The position numbers and the translations under genes were made by a program. This document shows, piece after piece, positions 25,717 to 39,131 of a stretch of DNA of 64,000 bases (its first letter is position 1; each line of letters begins with the position of its first letter). This stretch comes from Otis tarda (taxonomy: Eukaryota; Chordata; Aves; Otidiformes; Otididae), in NCBI GenBank assembly GCA_026413225.1, contig CM048554.1:71974463-72038462 (forward strand), given 5' to 3'. The notes beneath the pieces were generated by a model. That model was not told the origin of the DNA. It made no database searches and saw nothing but the letters and a program-made list of their open reading frames with translations.

Positions 25717-27725
25717 CTGCCTTTGAACACTGGATGACAAAAGCCAGAGCGATCTTCACACTTCAGGCTGCAAAACAGCAGGTGGTTTGTATTTGTATTT
25801 AATCCAAGTGGTACAACGGCAGGGTTTATATAAGCTCACACAGCTGATAATTACAAATTCCCCTATGGTAAACCAAAAAAGCCCCAGAAGCCACCCCTTC
25901 TTGTCAAAAATCTATGATGCGGAGTGTAGAATAGGTCCTGCACTAGAGAAGTCCTGTACCCTGAGACCTGACCAGGGCCGAGGCTTGTTTTGTTTGCAAG
26001 CTGAGAAGAAAAGGCCACAATGACATGTTTCTGAGAAGGCAGATTAGAGGTGTTTGCCTTGGCTGGAAGAGGAAGCGTGCTGTAAAGTCTCTAAGCTCTG
26101 TCTGGGCACTTCTGCTTGTGTCCTGCAAGGGAAAGTTCCTCAGCCCAATACTATATGACAACACTATGGTTACCATCAGGTTATCAGAAATTTCTTGTTT
26201 TCAGTAGTGTTTTTCTCTTCAGGTCCAACTACAAGGCAGGGCAAGTGCTGGCAAGAGATTGTATCATCTAGAGGGACTCTTACCTCCTCTAGGCAAGGAG
26301 CCCAGTACATGTTTGTCAGCCTTTTGAAGTTACATTTCTACATGGAGACAGAAACACTTTACACTGGCTCCTCAGGACAGGGCTGAACATTTCTCAGTAT
26401 TGAAACTACTGCTTTACTTGCTGCTCTGGTTATAATTTTTCACCTTTTACCCGATGTGAACCTGAAATCATCTGCCCCACTCACAGCAGACGGTTTATGC
26501 AACAACCTTCACAGTCTAGGCACTTGGTCCACAGAGAAAAGAAAATAGAGATGCTGCCATCCAGAGACAGCATACACAGGCCATAAAACACAAAACTCTG
26601 CTCTGTAACTAGTCACAAACTGACTACCATGTCCCACACGTAATCTCCCTTACTAAGCTCCCAATCCTTGTTGTTCTGGTCCCTTTTAGCAACTGACTTC
26701 ACTTGTTATTTCGGTTACGAATACCGAACATTACATTTCAGTTTCTTTGCAGAAAACTCTCTGCTTACTGACCATTATTTATCAAGAATAAACTGTCTGC
26801 AGATGCCCAGTATGTGATTATGAAAGATTAAACAAACAGTATGGGAAGAGCTTTAGGAATCCCAGTGGCCAGCACTGATGATGCATACAATCACAGCTTT
26901 ATTATTGAAGAGAGCACAACACCAGGTTGAATTTTGAGTGCTGCGCAGCCGCAAGAGATTTTACATGTTACAGTAGCTTTCTGCTGGTGCCTCACAGTGG
27001 TTCAGGAAATAAGTGGGATACTTTTCTCCCCAGTAGTATTTGCAAAAAATAAGGTAGTTGATACTGCTTCCCTCCACTACTTAAAAATTCTCTGGTGATT
27101 TCTAAATACTGGAAACATATTAGAAACTTCTGAAAATAGCAACACTCTACTAAAAAAGTTGCTTGATGATTCAATTCACTAAATTTAAAGGACTACTTTG
27201 AATTCTAAATTCCCAGTAATATTAAATAAAGCCAACACCTTTCTCAACATCCAAGTCAAGTCTCCTAAAGGTGAATAGCGCTGTTATAAAAAACTCCTAT
27301 CCATTCATAGATTAAAAAGCAAACAAACTCTCCCATCTCTAGGATGACCTGCAGTCATTTCCTCCTGATCGCTTTGCTCATTATCTTTTCTGACACCTAC
27401 ACAATATTGGAAGCTGAGTGCAATCAGTGCTGCTTTTTGCTGAGTTAGGTAGCAGGTGATTCACTTTGGAATGCGTTGACTCACTGCTCACCTTTCATTG
27501 GTTCCTTTGACATTTTGGTGAGGTGGATTTTATGGAAGTCCTCCAAAATCATGCACATTGGGTGAAAGACTGAGTCTATGACTGTTGAAAGGGAGGCAGA
27601 GAAGTTGCTTTTCCCGAATAGTGACAGAGCTCATAGGAAGATAAGCTATGCTGACTCAAATGGGGTCATCTACAGCTTGTTGGTTGTTTGGTTGTTTTGA
27701 CCTTCCCCCTCCCAAATCTTCCTTA

Positions 27726-27747
27726 CACAGCCTTTTAAAAGGCTGTG
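27726..27747. repeat. Perfect 22-bp palindrome
   Basis: CACAGCCTTTT is followed directly by its reverse complement, with no spacer and no mismatch. The symmetry stops sharply at both outer bases. No transposon or gene context is seen. Confidence 0.95.
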
Positions 27748-30700
27748 ATAGAGTGATACTACATTGGTAACAATTACAGAGTGTAAACAGATGTAGTGAG
27801 CTCTTTCATCTCAAAGCTGTTTCCAAGAAACTGAGGTACATATTAAGATCATAAATTGAACACTGAGTGTACAGCTGAGAAGGCAAAGGAAGTACTTTAT
27901 GTACTAAATATCAATTTTGTTTGCTTGCACTGAAAAATACGTTACCCCAAAAGACATCTTGCCAATATGAGTAGGAGAGTTAGGTTTTCGGTCCCATTAG
28001 ATGCACCATTGGCTTATTTCTAAAGAGCAATAGTCCAAAGAGTCCAGAGTGTAGCTCCAGAAGCAGCTCTACACATGGAAAAGATGGTCACTAGGGTCTA
28101 AGTGTTTTCTTCTTTTTGGCAATAATTAACCTCAATAAACTCCTGGAGTTTTATGGCTTGGTAAAACTCAGACAAGAGTGATGTGGCATTACTAATATGG
28201 GAAGGCAGATATTGTATTAGAATATGAAATACAGTGAACATCCTGTACATAATCTGAAAATCGCAGCTCGATGCTGACTTCTAACGAGGTTTTGCGGTTG
28301 TGCCAGAAGATGCTTCCTCAACAAGTGAGCTGTTTATCCTTTAGTAATACATACCACAACGGTTAGAGACAGCTTCTTCAAAATCTAATATTGTAATATA
28401 CATTTTGACAGCCCCAATCTTGGGATAAACAACACTGAACATAATGTGATTAGCAGCTATAATTTCCATTTGATGTGAATGCAATAACCCTAACTCAAAT
28501 CTAAACCAGAAAATCAGTAACTATTAAATTTTCAGCCAGTCAGCCCCAGAGATAAAATTAAACTGAGAGTACCCCTCTCCATTGTGGAAATTGTCTGAGG
28601 CTCCTGAAACCAGCTCAGCTGAGCCCCGAGAAATACCTCTTCCAATAAAGCCAATCTAAACACCACATATCAATTTAACTGTAAATTATAAAGAGTGCTT
28701 TTGTTACCAGAATAGCAAAGAGTTTTCCAAAGCCTCTGATTTTTTTTTTATACTGCATTAGTTAGCATAGGAAGAACTGATTCCTAGGTAACAAATGTTA
28801 CTATTGCCAAATACCACTCTTGGAAATCAGAGACAACAAGCACCTGGTAGGTCTAATCAAAGAGATTTTCTTATCCTTTATTTTCTTTCAATTTTTATTT
28901 TTGACATTTTTTTCTTACGTATTGCTTTAAACACCGAAAGTAGTGTGGCTTCATCGTGTTTTAGGAAACCATTCTAATTTCATAGGTAATAATTACAAAT
29001 TTAGCTGCAGGATAAAATTTTTGTTAATTAGTTTAATACCTTTGATTTCAGAAGTCAAGATTTGAGAGTCAAACCTTTCAGACACTCAGGAAAACTCCCA
29101 GCCATGGATAGACAGTGTTATTTTGCCTAGTTGTATAAAGCTTTCCCCTACCACCCCAAACCCAATCTTTTCATGTCAGACATTCCTGACAGTCCCTCAG
29201 GACTTCTTACTCTTCTTGCAATTACTCGAATTCACCGGAGTCAATTCTTTGGAAGTCAGAGATCAGAGCCTAGTCTTAGTGCAGCTCTACATAAACTACC
29301 ACTGGCTGAACTCTGCTTAATCACATAACGCAGCACATGTCTGAGGAAGCTAAAAAGTTTTCCAGAATTTTTTATTATTTTGTTCTAATCAATGTGAATT
29401 ATTCTCACAGAGAAGAACTTTTTTTTTTCCCCTCCCCAGTTTTTCTCACAATCTGAAATTGAAGAGCAAATTTTTAATCTCTGAAAGATGCAGTTGCTAT
29501 TGTGGAGTGAAATTAAATAAGCCTCAAAACTGAAGGATGTGTACTGAAAAAGAAGATAAAAGAAAACATGAGGAAGGTTTCCAGTGGTCTTATATGCTTC
29601 ATTATGCATGTAATATAAGATTGCAGGTAGAAGTCTTAAGAGGTCCTGTGAGAGCATCAGTAAAAGATAGTTCATCAATTGTCCTGAATACACACTGTAG
29701 AAAGTGACACTAATGGCTATGACAAATTATTGTCTAGGACACTCTCAAAAATCTCTGACTCAGGACCAAAGCCTCACATAACCCTGCAATGTGCTCTATA
29801 CACGTAGGATAAATTAATCTTTATTTAATGAAGTCAAGCGGACAGCTCCAGTAACACCTCATTTTTATACATCACTCATTGAGCTTTTCAGCAAGCATTG
29901 TTAATTAAAAGAAAAAGAGCACAACCATTTAGCGAGAATTACTTTGAACAGTTCAGGTAACAGATGTGATGTCCTAGCTCCTGCCACTGTTCCCAAAGCA
30001 CACATCAGAGCCCTCTTGCTAGCAACAGTATGTGTGTAGCTACAACTTCTCTCTTCTACGTTATGCTCAGCTCTCTCTCTTGCTTGCAATGGCTCATTGT
30101 GCTGTGTTTTGGGGACCTCATTCCTCATGATTGGAAGTACAGTATGTGGAAAACCCAGTCAGAGAGGACTGGTGCATCCCAGACCTTAAACCAGTGTGGA
30201 GTTGATGTGCGAGTAGGGCATTCCTGCAACCAAAGCACTTCTGACCCTCAGGGTCAGATGTAGCCTCCTTCAACCTTGCACCACTTCTTCCCCTCTCTCA
30301 CTTTCTTGATAGCATGCGTTTTTTATTCTCACTTCTCTCCTCCTGCTGTTTTCTCTGCCCCTTCTAAAACAGTTATGTAGTGTTTAAAGAGTACATGTTG
30401 AGCACGGTCCATGTAGTAGGCTACTGCATATCCTTGCTCATATGACTGAAGAGAAAGAGGAGATAATACATACATGTCATCTTGTATAGAGAATATACTC
30501 CTTGTCCTATTGCATAAGAACTGGAATAAAAGTCAGATGCTAGCTGTTGCATCACATATGAATGCAACATGCCATATTTTCAAGAGCTGCTGTGTATATC
30601 TGAGGTTTTCTTACTTATTTCACATTTAAAATTAGTTAGAAAAATCATTTTTGTTGACTCGTATCCAAATGTCAATTGTCAGAAATGCTCTAGTTACTTA

Positions 30701-33060
30701 GTTTGCTAAGAAAAGATTCTGCACCACAGAATCTACGGGGCACTACAGCACTCATTCATTAATTTCTTAAGGAATAAATCCTCTGTTTGAATAATTGCAA
30801 ATTAAAAGTTAAATCCCAAAATTCAATCGCAGTCTGAGTTTTCACTGCAGACCACAATGTTCTAATAACCTAAATTTGGAAAATCTGAAAATCTACATAG
30901 CAATGTAATCTCCATGGACAAAGGAAACTTCAGCTTCAGCACAAGCATTTGTCTCTTACAATTAAGTGTATCTTGTTGGAAGTGGTAATGCCTCATTTTA
31001 ACCCTATTTTGACAGAATGCATAGTGTTTTCAAGCTATATAATTTTGACATCAAAACAAAAATATCCAACAACAGATGAAAACCCACCATTTCATCCTAT
31101 AGTGAAGAAATGGTCCTGTCACAGCTGCTGTGTGTTTGTCTGTGTCCAGACAAACTCAGATTTAACCCTCACTTGCCTGCCTTTAATCCACAGGTAATTT
31201 GAAAATGTTTCAGGCTGAACAAGTGATGGACAGAAATTTACAGAATGCTGTCATTAACCCAGAACTGTGTCCTCAGACTACACGTTTTCCCAATGTGAGG
31301 TGAGGAGATAAATAGATATCAAAGTAAGGGAATTGAATAGCTGTTGCCAGTTCCCTTTTGTAGCAGGAAAAGTGTTTTGGATGGAGTAACTGCAAGAAAT
31401 TTATACTCTCAAACGTTGTTGTGGAAAATAGACAAACAATAAGTGAACTGTAACAGTGGAACACATCACGGCAATTTCTCACACATCCCCTCGCCCAAGC
31501 AGACAGACCAAGCAGAATTAGTGAGTTCTGGGGAGAGAGGTAAACATGGGGAGATTACTTGGATTAATAACTTTTGTTTTAAAGTATTGGAGTCTAAAAT
31601 AAAGATTATTAAATTGATAAATAAATAAAAAGTCCAATTATTAAATACAAGGACTCCAAAACCAGCAAAGATAATTGTAAGATTTTTTTTTCATTTCCAA
31701 GCCAAAAACCAGTCTAGTAGATAGGAACAAAGAATGCTTTAAATTGATGAGGTGAAGAAAAGGTGGGATGGATTTGTGATGAAAGAGACCTTAACTGCTT
31801 ATGCTTTTAATATTTCACTGATTTTTTGGGCTTCTGTTAATAGCTGGAACTTCAGGTTCGCATTATAGCACAAGATAAAGAGGGGGGAAAAAAAAGCAGT
31901 CCTTAAAATTAACATATACAGAATTCCTTGAGATCTTGGAAGGTTTAGAACTAAGACACACAGGAATGAGGTCTTTAAATCGTCTTTCAGTCACTGCTTT
32001 TTATATCTGCAGAACAATAACAAAAGTATTTGGATTGAGGGAAAGACTGTATTGTCAATTTGCAAAAGGACAGCTTCAGAAAGTTGAGTTGGAGAGAAAT
32101 CCGGTATACACCTTTTCTACTAAAAGTAGTGTTTAAATTACTTTGTTATTATGGAAAATAAGGTCAGAACAAGACTTATTTCATTGGACGGAATGCGTAA
32201 GTAATACTGCATAGGATAGGACACAGGATGATGAACATCTCCCTCTCCCTCCACACACGAATGCCTATGGTATACAGATCTCTTTTTCATGGCAATTACT
32301 TCACCTATTTGAAACAGTATCATCTTTGAAAGAGCCAAAAAGGCTGCTCCCAGGGAATCCACCATCTGCTTAGCACTAAAACTACAGTCCTCTTCCCCAG
32401 GCAGACTCCTGGGGACCCAGTGTTAAGCAACTCCTTCATACATACAGTGGCAACTAACCTGCTGCCAAGGGACACTAATCACTTCATTTTCCAAATGAGC
32501 TATCTGCATAAAAATGCAAGTGTATCTGGTTTTCTACTTCAAGAAAAAAAAGTAGTTGCATTGGAAAATTATGAAACTAATGCTAGAATCATTTATGCTT
32601 AAGAAATAACTTCCAGCATTTTAAGTTTCTTGGCTGTGGTGACTTGTTTCATTTTCATGTTGCCATCTTTAGATTTTTTTTATAGGCCCAGGGGAAGTAT
32701 AAGCCAGTTATGTAAAAACCAAAGCAGAACTGTAAGTCCATACATCTGGCTTATGTTCTGTAGTATTAAATATTCAAATACCAGCAAAAGGCCAAATGAC
32801 CAAAATAAACCATCATAATTGCAAAATTTAGCTCTATTTTGCCATTCAGAGTGTAGGTACAGAAATATTTGTAGCAGAAGTGCCAAGATTTGTCTGCATG
32901 TGTCTGCCTGTGTGTGAGGGCACCAAATAAAACTGAAGGGTTAAAAAAATAGCATATAGCACTAGATAACCAAGCACATGGGGAACAGCAATCAAACTCT
33001 TAAAGAGGAATGTGTTGCCATCAGGGTGCAGGTCTTCTCATCTAGATGTAAACAAGATTA

Positions 33061-33188
33061 GAATCATAGAATGGTTAGGGTTGGAAGGGACCTTCAAAGG
33101 TCATCTAGTCCCACTCCCCTGCAAGGAGCAGGGACATCCCCAACTAGATCAGGTTGCTCAGAGCCTCATCCAGCCCGGCCTTGAAAAT
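33061..33188 (-). mobile_element. CR1 LINE 3' end, short truncated copy
   Basis: The plus strand reads GAATCATAGAATGGTTAGGG, then TTGGAAGGGACCTTCAAAGG and TCATCTAGTCC, the reverse complement of the avian CR1 tail and 3'UTR. It continues through GATCAGGTTGCTCAGAG to CCCGGCCTTGAAAA, where CR1 similarity stops. About 128 bp of the 3' end remain. It is of the same 3' type as the copies at 21755 and 62424. Confidence 0.95.
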
Positions 33189-34870
33189 GGCAACAAGGCT
33201 ACATCACATGTGCCTTTCCTACTCCTATCACCCAACCAGAAGTCATTACACCCAGAAAGATAACCAAAACAAAGAAATAAAGGCAATGAGCCATAACCGT
33301 GGCTAAAATTGACAGACTACAAGATAAGCAAGATTCAGAGGCGAAAGCTCATCCCATGGTAACTGCTGGGTCCTCAGAGGCACATCAAGTCTGTCCAGAA
33401 ATGAGTTTTCTCTCCTGAGAGATGTGTTGAGGACTTGGAAGCTGAAATCCTGGTTCTTGGTCTTGTTCACTACTGATTGTGGATGGCTTGTGGGTACCTG
33501 AGTGTGGATGAATGCAATCCATGAGACAGTGAGTATGGCTGGTGATAGCTGTTGTTTAAAGGTATCTCCTTCTCTTTCTGTAAGGTCGTACACAGACTTC
33601 TCTTACATTGATTTAGTACCAGGTTTCAGGTACTAGAAGATTGTTCTATTTGAAATTACAGTGACTAGCTTCCTTATACTAAGGACATTTTTAAAAAGAG
33701 CCCCAAAACAACATCAGCTTGCCTGATGCCAGCTGAATACACAACACTTCAATGATAAACAGTGAGGAGCCTCTGCCGATGGAGACACTTGTGCTAATTA
33801 CTTTTTCCTCTCCTTATCTGCAGCAGAAGCAAAAAAGAAGTGAAATTGATCTCTTAAGTGCTGTGCCTGGAGAACAACCTTTAAGGAGAAACTACTTTAA
33901 TTAAACCAAGACGAGCACTAGCATTTCTTCAGGACAAAACTGCACATCCATGGAAAGGAGCAGCGGCCCCAGGACTGCAGAGTTCACTGTAATTAAGAAC
34001 AGAGGTGAGCAGATCCAGTGGAAAGAGACTGAGCAAGGCTTAAAGCCACACTGTCACCCACAAAATTATGTCAGAGAGACAAGCAGACAGTTTAGTCTGG
34101 ACAGAGAAGGCTGATCTGAACTTGACAGGAAGGTTTGGGTGTCATTAGCACTCACTTGGCAGGTGGTATGTGAACAAGTTTACCCAGGGATGAGATGCAG
34201 AAAGAAGAGAGAAACCAACCAAGGAATGCAATCCTCCAAGACTTAGAGGACAGGTGGAGAGGGCACAGTTGAGAGCATTTGGAGGATAAGTTGTAAAGCT
34301 GAGAAGAGACAAACCAGAAGAATAACAAATTTCTAGATCTCAGGGAGGCATGAAATTGCTGAAGATACTTGCTGCATGATGTCAAGGTGGTTGCCAGTTA
34401 AATGGGTAGAGAAAGTGCAAGATCAGAGATGTGTTCACACACATCTTCCCAAGGGCTGACAGGAGCCACCTTGAAGCTTTAGCAACATCTGGCAGCTGGG
34501 CAGAAGGCAAGGGGATTAGCTATTGCCCAGCCAGCATTTGCACAAAGCATGCCCAGAAAAGGTCAAAATTCACAGCTGTCTTATCAAACAGCTTTCTGTA
34601 GAAGTTGTTCTACGTGTACAGATGCCTGAAGGCATTGTGAGAGCATGGAGATGGGAGGGTGGCATCCAAAATGAGAAAGCCCATTTAAAGAGAAACAGCA
34701 GTTGAAAGCTCAAGAGAGGAATACCTTTAAAGAATAATTTGTCTGCACACTTTTGCAGCAGTTCTCTTTTCTGCTTAAATGCGAAATCTATTAGGTTGCT
34801 CTTATTTTTAAGTACAATACATAAAACACCACATTTACATTGAAGACATATAGATGTGGAAACTGCATAT
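33189..34870. other. Intergenic, no gene seen
   Basis: No exon, RNA gene or repeat family is recognised in this stretch. Confidence 0.55.
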
Positions 34871-35115
34871 CATAGTTTAGTTCTGTACAGGACTAAGCCT
34901 TATGCAGTCGCTCACTCACCCTGCCCACCATCCAAGAGAATGGGGGAGAGCTAATATAACAAAATGCTTGACGGTCAAGAAAAGGACAGGGAGAGATCAT
35001 TCAAGTTACCGTTACAGGCAAAACAGACTCAACTTGGGGAAAACTAATTAAATTTATTAACAGTAAAACCAAAGTATGATAATGAAGGAGAAAGAAACAC
35101 CTAATACATATAAGA
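34871..35115 (-). mobile_element. LTR-like fragment of a second retroviral family
   Basis: The plus strand contains GTTACCGTTACAGGCAAAAC, AGACTCAACTTGGGG and AATTAAATTTATTAACAG. I recognise this as the antisense of the end of a second, unrelated LTR family common in neoavian genomes. It does not match the LTR at 35255-35720. The left edge is uncertain, and only part of the LTR is present. It is a fossil. Confidence 0.5.
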
Positions 35116-35229
35116 GTATACACAACACAACAACATGACCAGCCACTGTTTAACTAATGTAATAAGTGTGTATAACAAATTTAGTTTCAACACACTCTGG
35201 TCAGATCTATAGTTATCTCAACTCTTTGT

Positions 35230-35247
35230 GCCCCATGTTGGGCACCA
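35230..35247 (-). other. Retroviral primer-binding site, tRNA-Lys type
   Basis: On the minus strand the 18 bases, TGGTGCCCAACATGGGGC, are close to the complement of the tRNA-Lys(1,2) 3' end. They lie 7 bases beyond the LTR end at 35255, the expected place for a PBS. Lys usage points to a beta-like (ERVK-type) element. This is the only retroviral internal landmark I could identify in the window. Confidence 0.7.
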
Positions 35248-35254
35248 AAAGAAC

Positions 35255-35720
35255 TGTCACGGTTTAGCCCTACTCAGCAGCTACAATACCATGCAGTTGC
35301 TTGCTCACTCACTCCCCAGTAAGTGGGACGAGGAGAATTGGGAAAGAAAGGCAGGCAAAACTCACGGGTTGGGATAAATACAGTTTAACAAAACAGCAAA
35401 GAAACAGAAAATAAAGAAAGAAAACAAAACCAGAATATACTTAAGCATGTAATTTACAGTACAATGGCTCACTATGAATCCTGACACCTGGCTCCCTCCC
35501 AAGTAGCAAAACCTGCCTCTCAGCACCCTCCTCACTTTATACACTGAGCATGACATCACAAGCTGTGGAAGAGCCCTTTGGCTAATTTGAGTAAAATATC
35601 CCAGCTGTTGGCTAATTAGTAACCTACCCCAGCTGTGTTGCCCAGCCACAGAGGCCACCAGCTCCAGCTCCTCTCCCAGCTCAGGTGAAAATTAACTCTA
35701 TCCTAGCCAGAAAAAGGACA
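35255..35720 (-). mobile_element. 5' LTR of an endogenous retrovirus fossil (avian LTR family 1)
   Basis: It begins TGTCC at 35720 and ends in CA at 35255 on the minus strand, about 466 bp, and is homologous to the LTRs at 8774 and 37302. A TATA-like element (TGTATAAAG, minus strand, near 35541-35549) corresponds to TATATAAAG in the copy at 37302. It is followed by a PBS and about 110 bp of possible leader, then the second-family LTR fragment. No gag, pol or env is recognisable, so this is a heavily reduced fossil. Confidence 0.85.
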
Positions 35721-37301
35721 CCTCAATGAGAGCAATCTGCACTTATGGCATTAGTTTTAAATATATACCTGTTTAAATTTTAAGAGCTATGCTATAAAAT
35801 TGGGGAAAGGACAAATATATTTTAAACACCTATTCCTTGTATCATTTTCAATTGGATCCTTTAAGGACTTTTAAAAGTGTAGGACTGTTAAGTATATCCC
35901 AAGCAGAGATGTAAATATACTGAAAAGTTGGATATTAAATCATGGCAATGTCTGTAATTCATCATGGTGGCAAGACCCAGAACCAAGACTTGGCTCTGCC
36001 ATCACTCAGAATTAGCACTGATCACTTGTCTCAGCCATAAGGAGTATGAAGGCTAAAGGGGCATGGTGCAAGTGTCCCCCACAAGAAACACAGAGCAACA
36101 CCATGCACATAAAGCTCTGCTGTGTACAAGCTCTTATATATAGCTCTACAAGCATAAGGGAAGTGTTCAGGTCTAATCATAAGTACCAAATGTCTCCATG
36201 TGACAAGTCAAAGTCTTAGACTTCACAGGAAACAAAATATTCCTTATTTTGAAGTGCTACTGGATAGCACAAATATCTACAGCATGCAAATAAGCATCAC
36301 CTGTGACATCCTCAGAAATTCCATCAAATTTGTGCTTGTTACCTAATTAGGTAATATAAATACAAATAGTTGTATGTTAAACTGCTAAAGTGAAAATCAC
36401 CTTTGCATATGCAAAGATCCAGTAACTGATTGCATTCAGGTCACCAGCTGTAAGTGAAAGGCCCCTACAGAAAGATCTGTTCCATGTCTGTTTGTAAATA
36501 GACACCATTGCCTCAGAAGTAATGCAGCTCGCATGGAAGATGTGCCCTTATCCCAGCAGGTGCTGTTGTAATCTGGGGCTAGTTCTGTGCAGATATCCTC
36601 CATTTGGGGGTAATTCCTTCTGCAATCATCAATGGATGGTGTGGCTGGCTAGTTCATTTCTGTGCACCACACCTTTCATTTAATGGAGATGAGAATGCCC
36701 AAGCATTTTAGCTGTGTCATTTTTTTTCAAAATGCATTAGTGACAAAGACAGATTGAAACAGTTCTTTGTTAGCAGTTACAAGCTTCTGTCCAGTGTGCT
36801 CTCATATGTGCTGCTTCACTCTTCTTTATTCTTTTTATTGAATCTGTGTACCAAAATGGATCCCATAGACTCTGTTATTAAGGTGTCTGGCACATCCCTA
36901 GGCCTAAGGAGAGGAACAGCCCACAGCTATTGTGGCTCTACTGCTTTATGAACCCACAGTTACGGAGGGGAAACAATAACACGAGAGGTCTACAGAGTCC
37001 CAGCAGTTTTTATCCCTTTATTTCTCACCCCTCATCTTTTCTCCTTCCCGCAGAGCAACCAGCGAAATGAGTGACACCTTTTATTTTGTAGGTCTCTTGC
37101 ACGCCAAGTACAAGGAAAGCAGGAGAAGAAATGTTGAATGTAAGATCTGGGAGTTGCTTTTGTCCAGAAATATTGATATAACAAGGCTGAGTTATTTTAC
37201 AAGTCTTAAAATTCTTCCAGACAAAATATTTTGAAATAACAAACAGAAAGAGCCTGACACTTCTAGTTAGATTAAAGTGCCACTGGCAAACTCCAGGCAC
37301 T
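35721..37301. other. Intergenic between two inverted LTRs, no gene seen
   Basis: This is AT-rich sequence with no retroviral coding similarity, so the two flanking LTRs are separate insertions and not the ends of one provirus. Confidence 0.6.
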
Positions 37302-37758
37302 TGTCCTGGTTCCATCTAGGATAAAGTCAGTTTTCACAGGAAGCTGGGAGGGGACACAGCTTGATAGCTTACTAATTAGCCAGCAGCTGGGATATCTTGC
37401 CCAAATTAGCCAAAGGGATATTTCATAATTCCATACCATGTGAATCATGCTCAGTATATAAAGTAGGGATGGGATGGAGGGGTGGTTTTTAGTTACTCCA
37501 GAGTGAGCTAGGTGTCAGGATCTACTGTGAGCTACTGTACCATGAATCACATGCTTAGTATATTCTGTTATTGGTTTTTGCCCCCCTCTGTTTTCTCCTC
37601 CTCTGTTGTTCTGTGAAGCTGTGTTTATCCCAGTCCATGAGCTTTGCCTTTATTTTTCTCTCAATTGTCCTCAACATCCCACTGGAGGGGTGGGAAAGGG
37701 GGGTGTGAGTGAGCGGCTGTGTGGTATTTTAGCTGCCGAGTGGGCCTAAACCAGGATA
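37302..37758 (+). mobile_element. Solo LTR of an endogenous retrovirus (avian LTR family 1)
   Basis: It starts TGTCCTGGTTCCATCTAGGA and ends near GGGCCTAAACCAGGATA, in the opposite orientation to the other two family members. TATATAAAG at 37455-37463 is the likely LTR promoter. There is no primer site or internal region after it, so it is a solo LTR. The flanks gcact and gtgct may be a decayed 5-base target duplication. It is old and not functional as a virus. Confidence 0.87.
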
Positions 37759-39109
37759 GTGCTCCTTTTGCAGCGCCTCAAATACACTTAACAGTTGTCA
37801 TTCAGCTTTTGCAAAGAATGATCAGAAGACAGCCAGTATCAGCACTGTGAAATGCTGAAAACCAAACCAGGGCGGGTTATTTTCCCTCTGCTCAGACATA
37901 CTGACCATCTTTCATGTTTACAGAGATGACATCTCCCCAGAACACAAACATCTAACACAGAAAGAATGTTCCCTCGTACATTGATACATGTTTTTTAAAA
38001 GTCCATTTAGAGTGGGGGCCCAAGAATACCTTGTCTTACAACAAGAATAAAACCCCTTTCCAAGCTATCATTTTTATTTGAGGAATTTTTCTTCTGCCTT
38101 GAATATCTGGGAGGAGCTGTTCATTGGCTTTGGCAGTGTTTTGTTTTAGGTACACACACCCAACACAAGCACTGCAAGATACAGCTTCTAAGGTAGAGCC
38201 ACCTACAAATGCATCTCCTTTTTATTTCCCTGTGATTTCAGAGGGAGGTAAGGAAAGCGGGAGCCCCCAGGCTGCCGCATGGGAAGGCAGGCAACACCAG
38301 AGCACTATTAGAAGTCAATGGGAACAACTAAGAGTAGAATTCCCTACTTTCCAGTGCTCGTAGAAGTCAACAGAAATGACATCGTTGTGTGGAGGAGACC
38401 TGTTGCTTTACAAAATCAAGAGAGAAGTCACAGACAAGGGCAGATGCTCCTCAAGGAGATGAGGGCAGAGCACATTTCCCCTGACACCTGCCACTGATCA
38501 GGGGAGAGCTAGAGCCTCGGATTTTGCAGCATTTGGGTAGCAGGCGGGGTGATGAACCCCTCTCCAACCCCTCTTCAGCCTCCTAAATATCCCCACCAGG
38601 CATGGCCCCTCTGCCTCCAGCCTTTCTTTCCTCACAATCCATGTTGCTTCTCCAACACCCTCTCTTTCTCCAACATAATTTCAATAATTCTAATTAAGGT
38701 AGACCTGTGGAAGGTGCCAGACTGCTGGCTCGGCTGAGCACGGCCCTATATCCAGCCTCAAAAATCAAACTTAAGTAGCTGTAACAGCACAAGATTTCTC
38801 ACGTTGTCTTGAGCATACATCCTTCCCTCCCTACATCCAGAGGAAATAAAGAGAAAGACCTCAGCTGGATCTGCCTCTTTGTGCTCTCTCATAAATTGAA
38901 GTCTGCGGTAGAAGTGAAGATTTAGTTTTGGGGGCTGAGTATTCCCAATCCTGCTCCCAGGCTGTGACGACAAATGCCAGCTCAGCCACAGTTCACGTCT
39001 GCACCAAACGTAGCTCAAAGGGGTCATTTGTACAAGCAGAAAGAGAAGCTGTGAGCTATCACAGTTACGCTTTGGATAAACCCTGCCCTTTTTTTTCCTT
39101 TCTCTCTCA

Positions 39110-39131
39110 TTTTTTTTTTTTTTTTTTTTTT
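39110..39131. repeat. Poly-T tract (T22)
   Basis: An uninterrupted run of 22 T is preceded by a pyrimidine-rich stretch (39087-39109). No adjoining retrocopy body was identified. Confidence 0.9.

Larger units (their letters stand above)
22013..33060. other. Intergenic, no gene seen
   Basis: Eleven kilobases with no recognisable exon or repeat family. A small GC-richer patch lies at 22840-23100. A 62-base hairpin (25655-25716) and a 22-base palindrome (27726-27747) are listed separately. Confidence 0.55.

Noticed and set aside
35721-37301. Internal region of one provirus between the LTRs at 35255 and 37302
   Set aside because: The LTRs are in opposite orientation and the spacer has no retroviral similarity.
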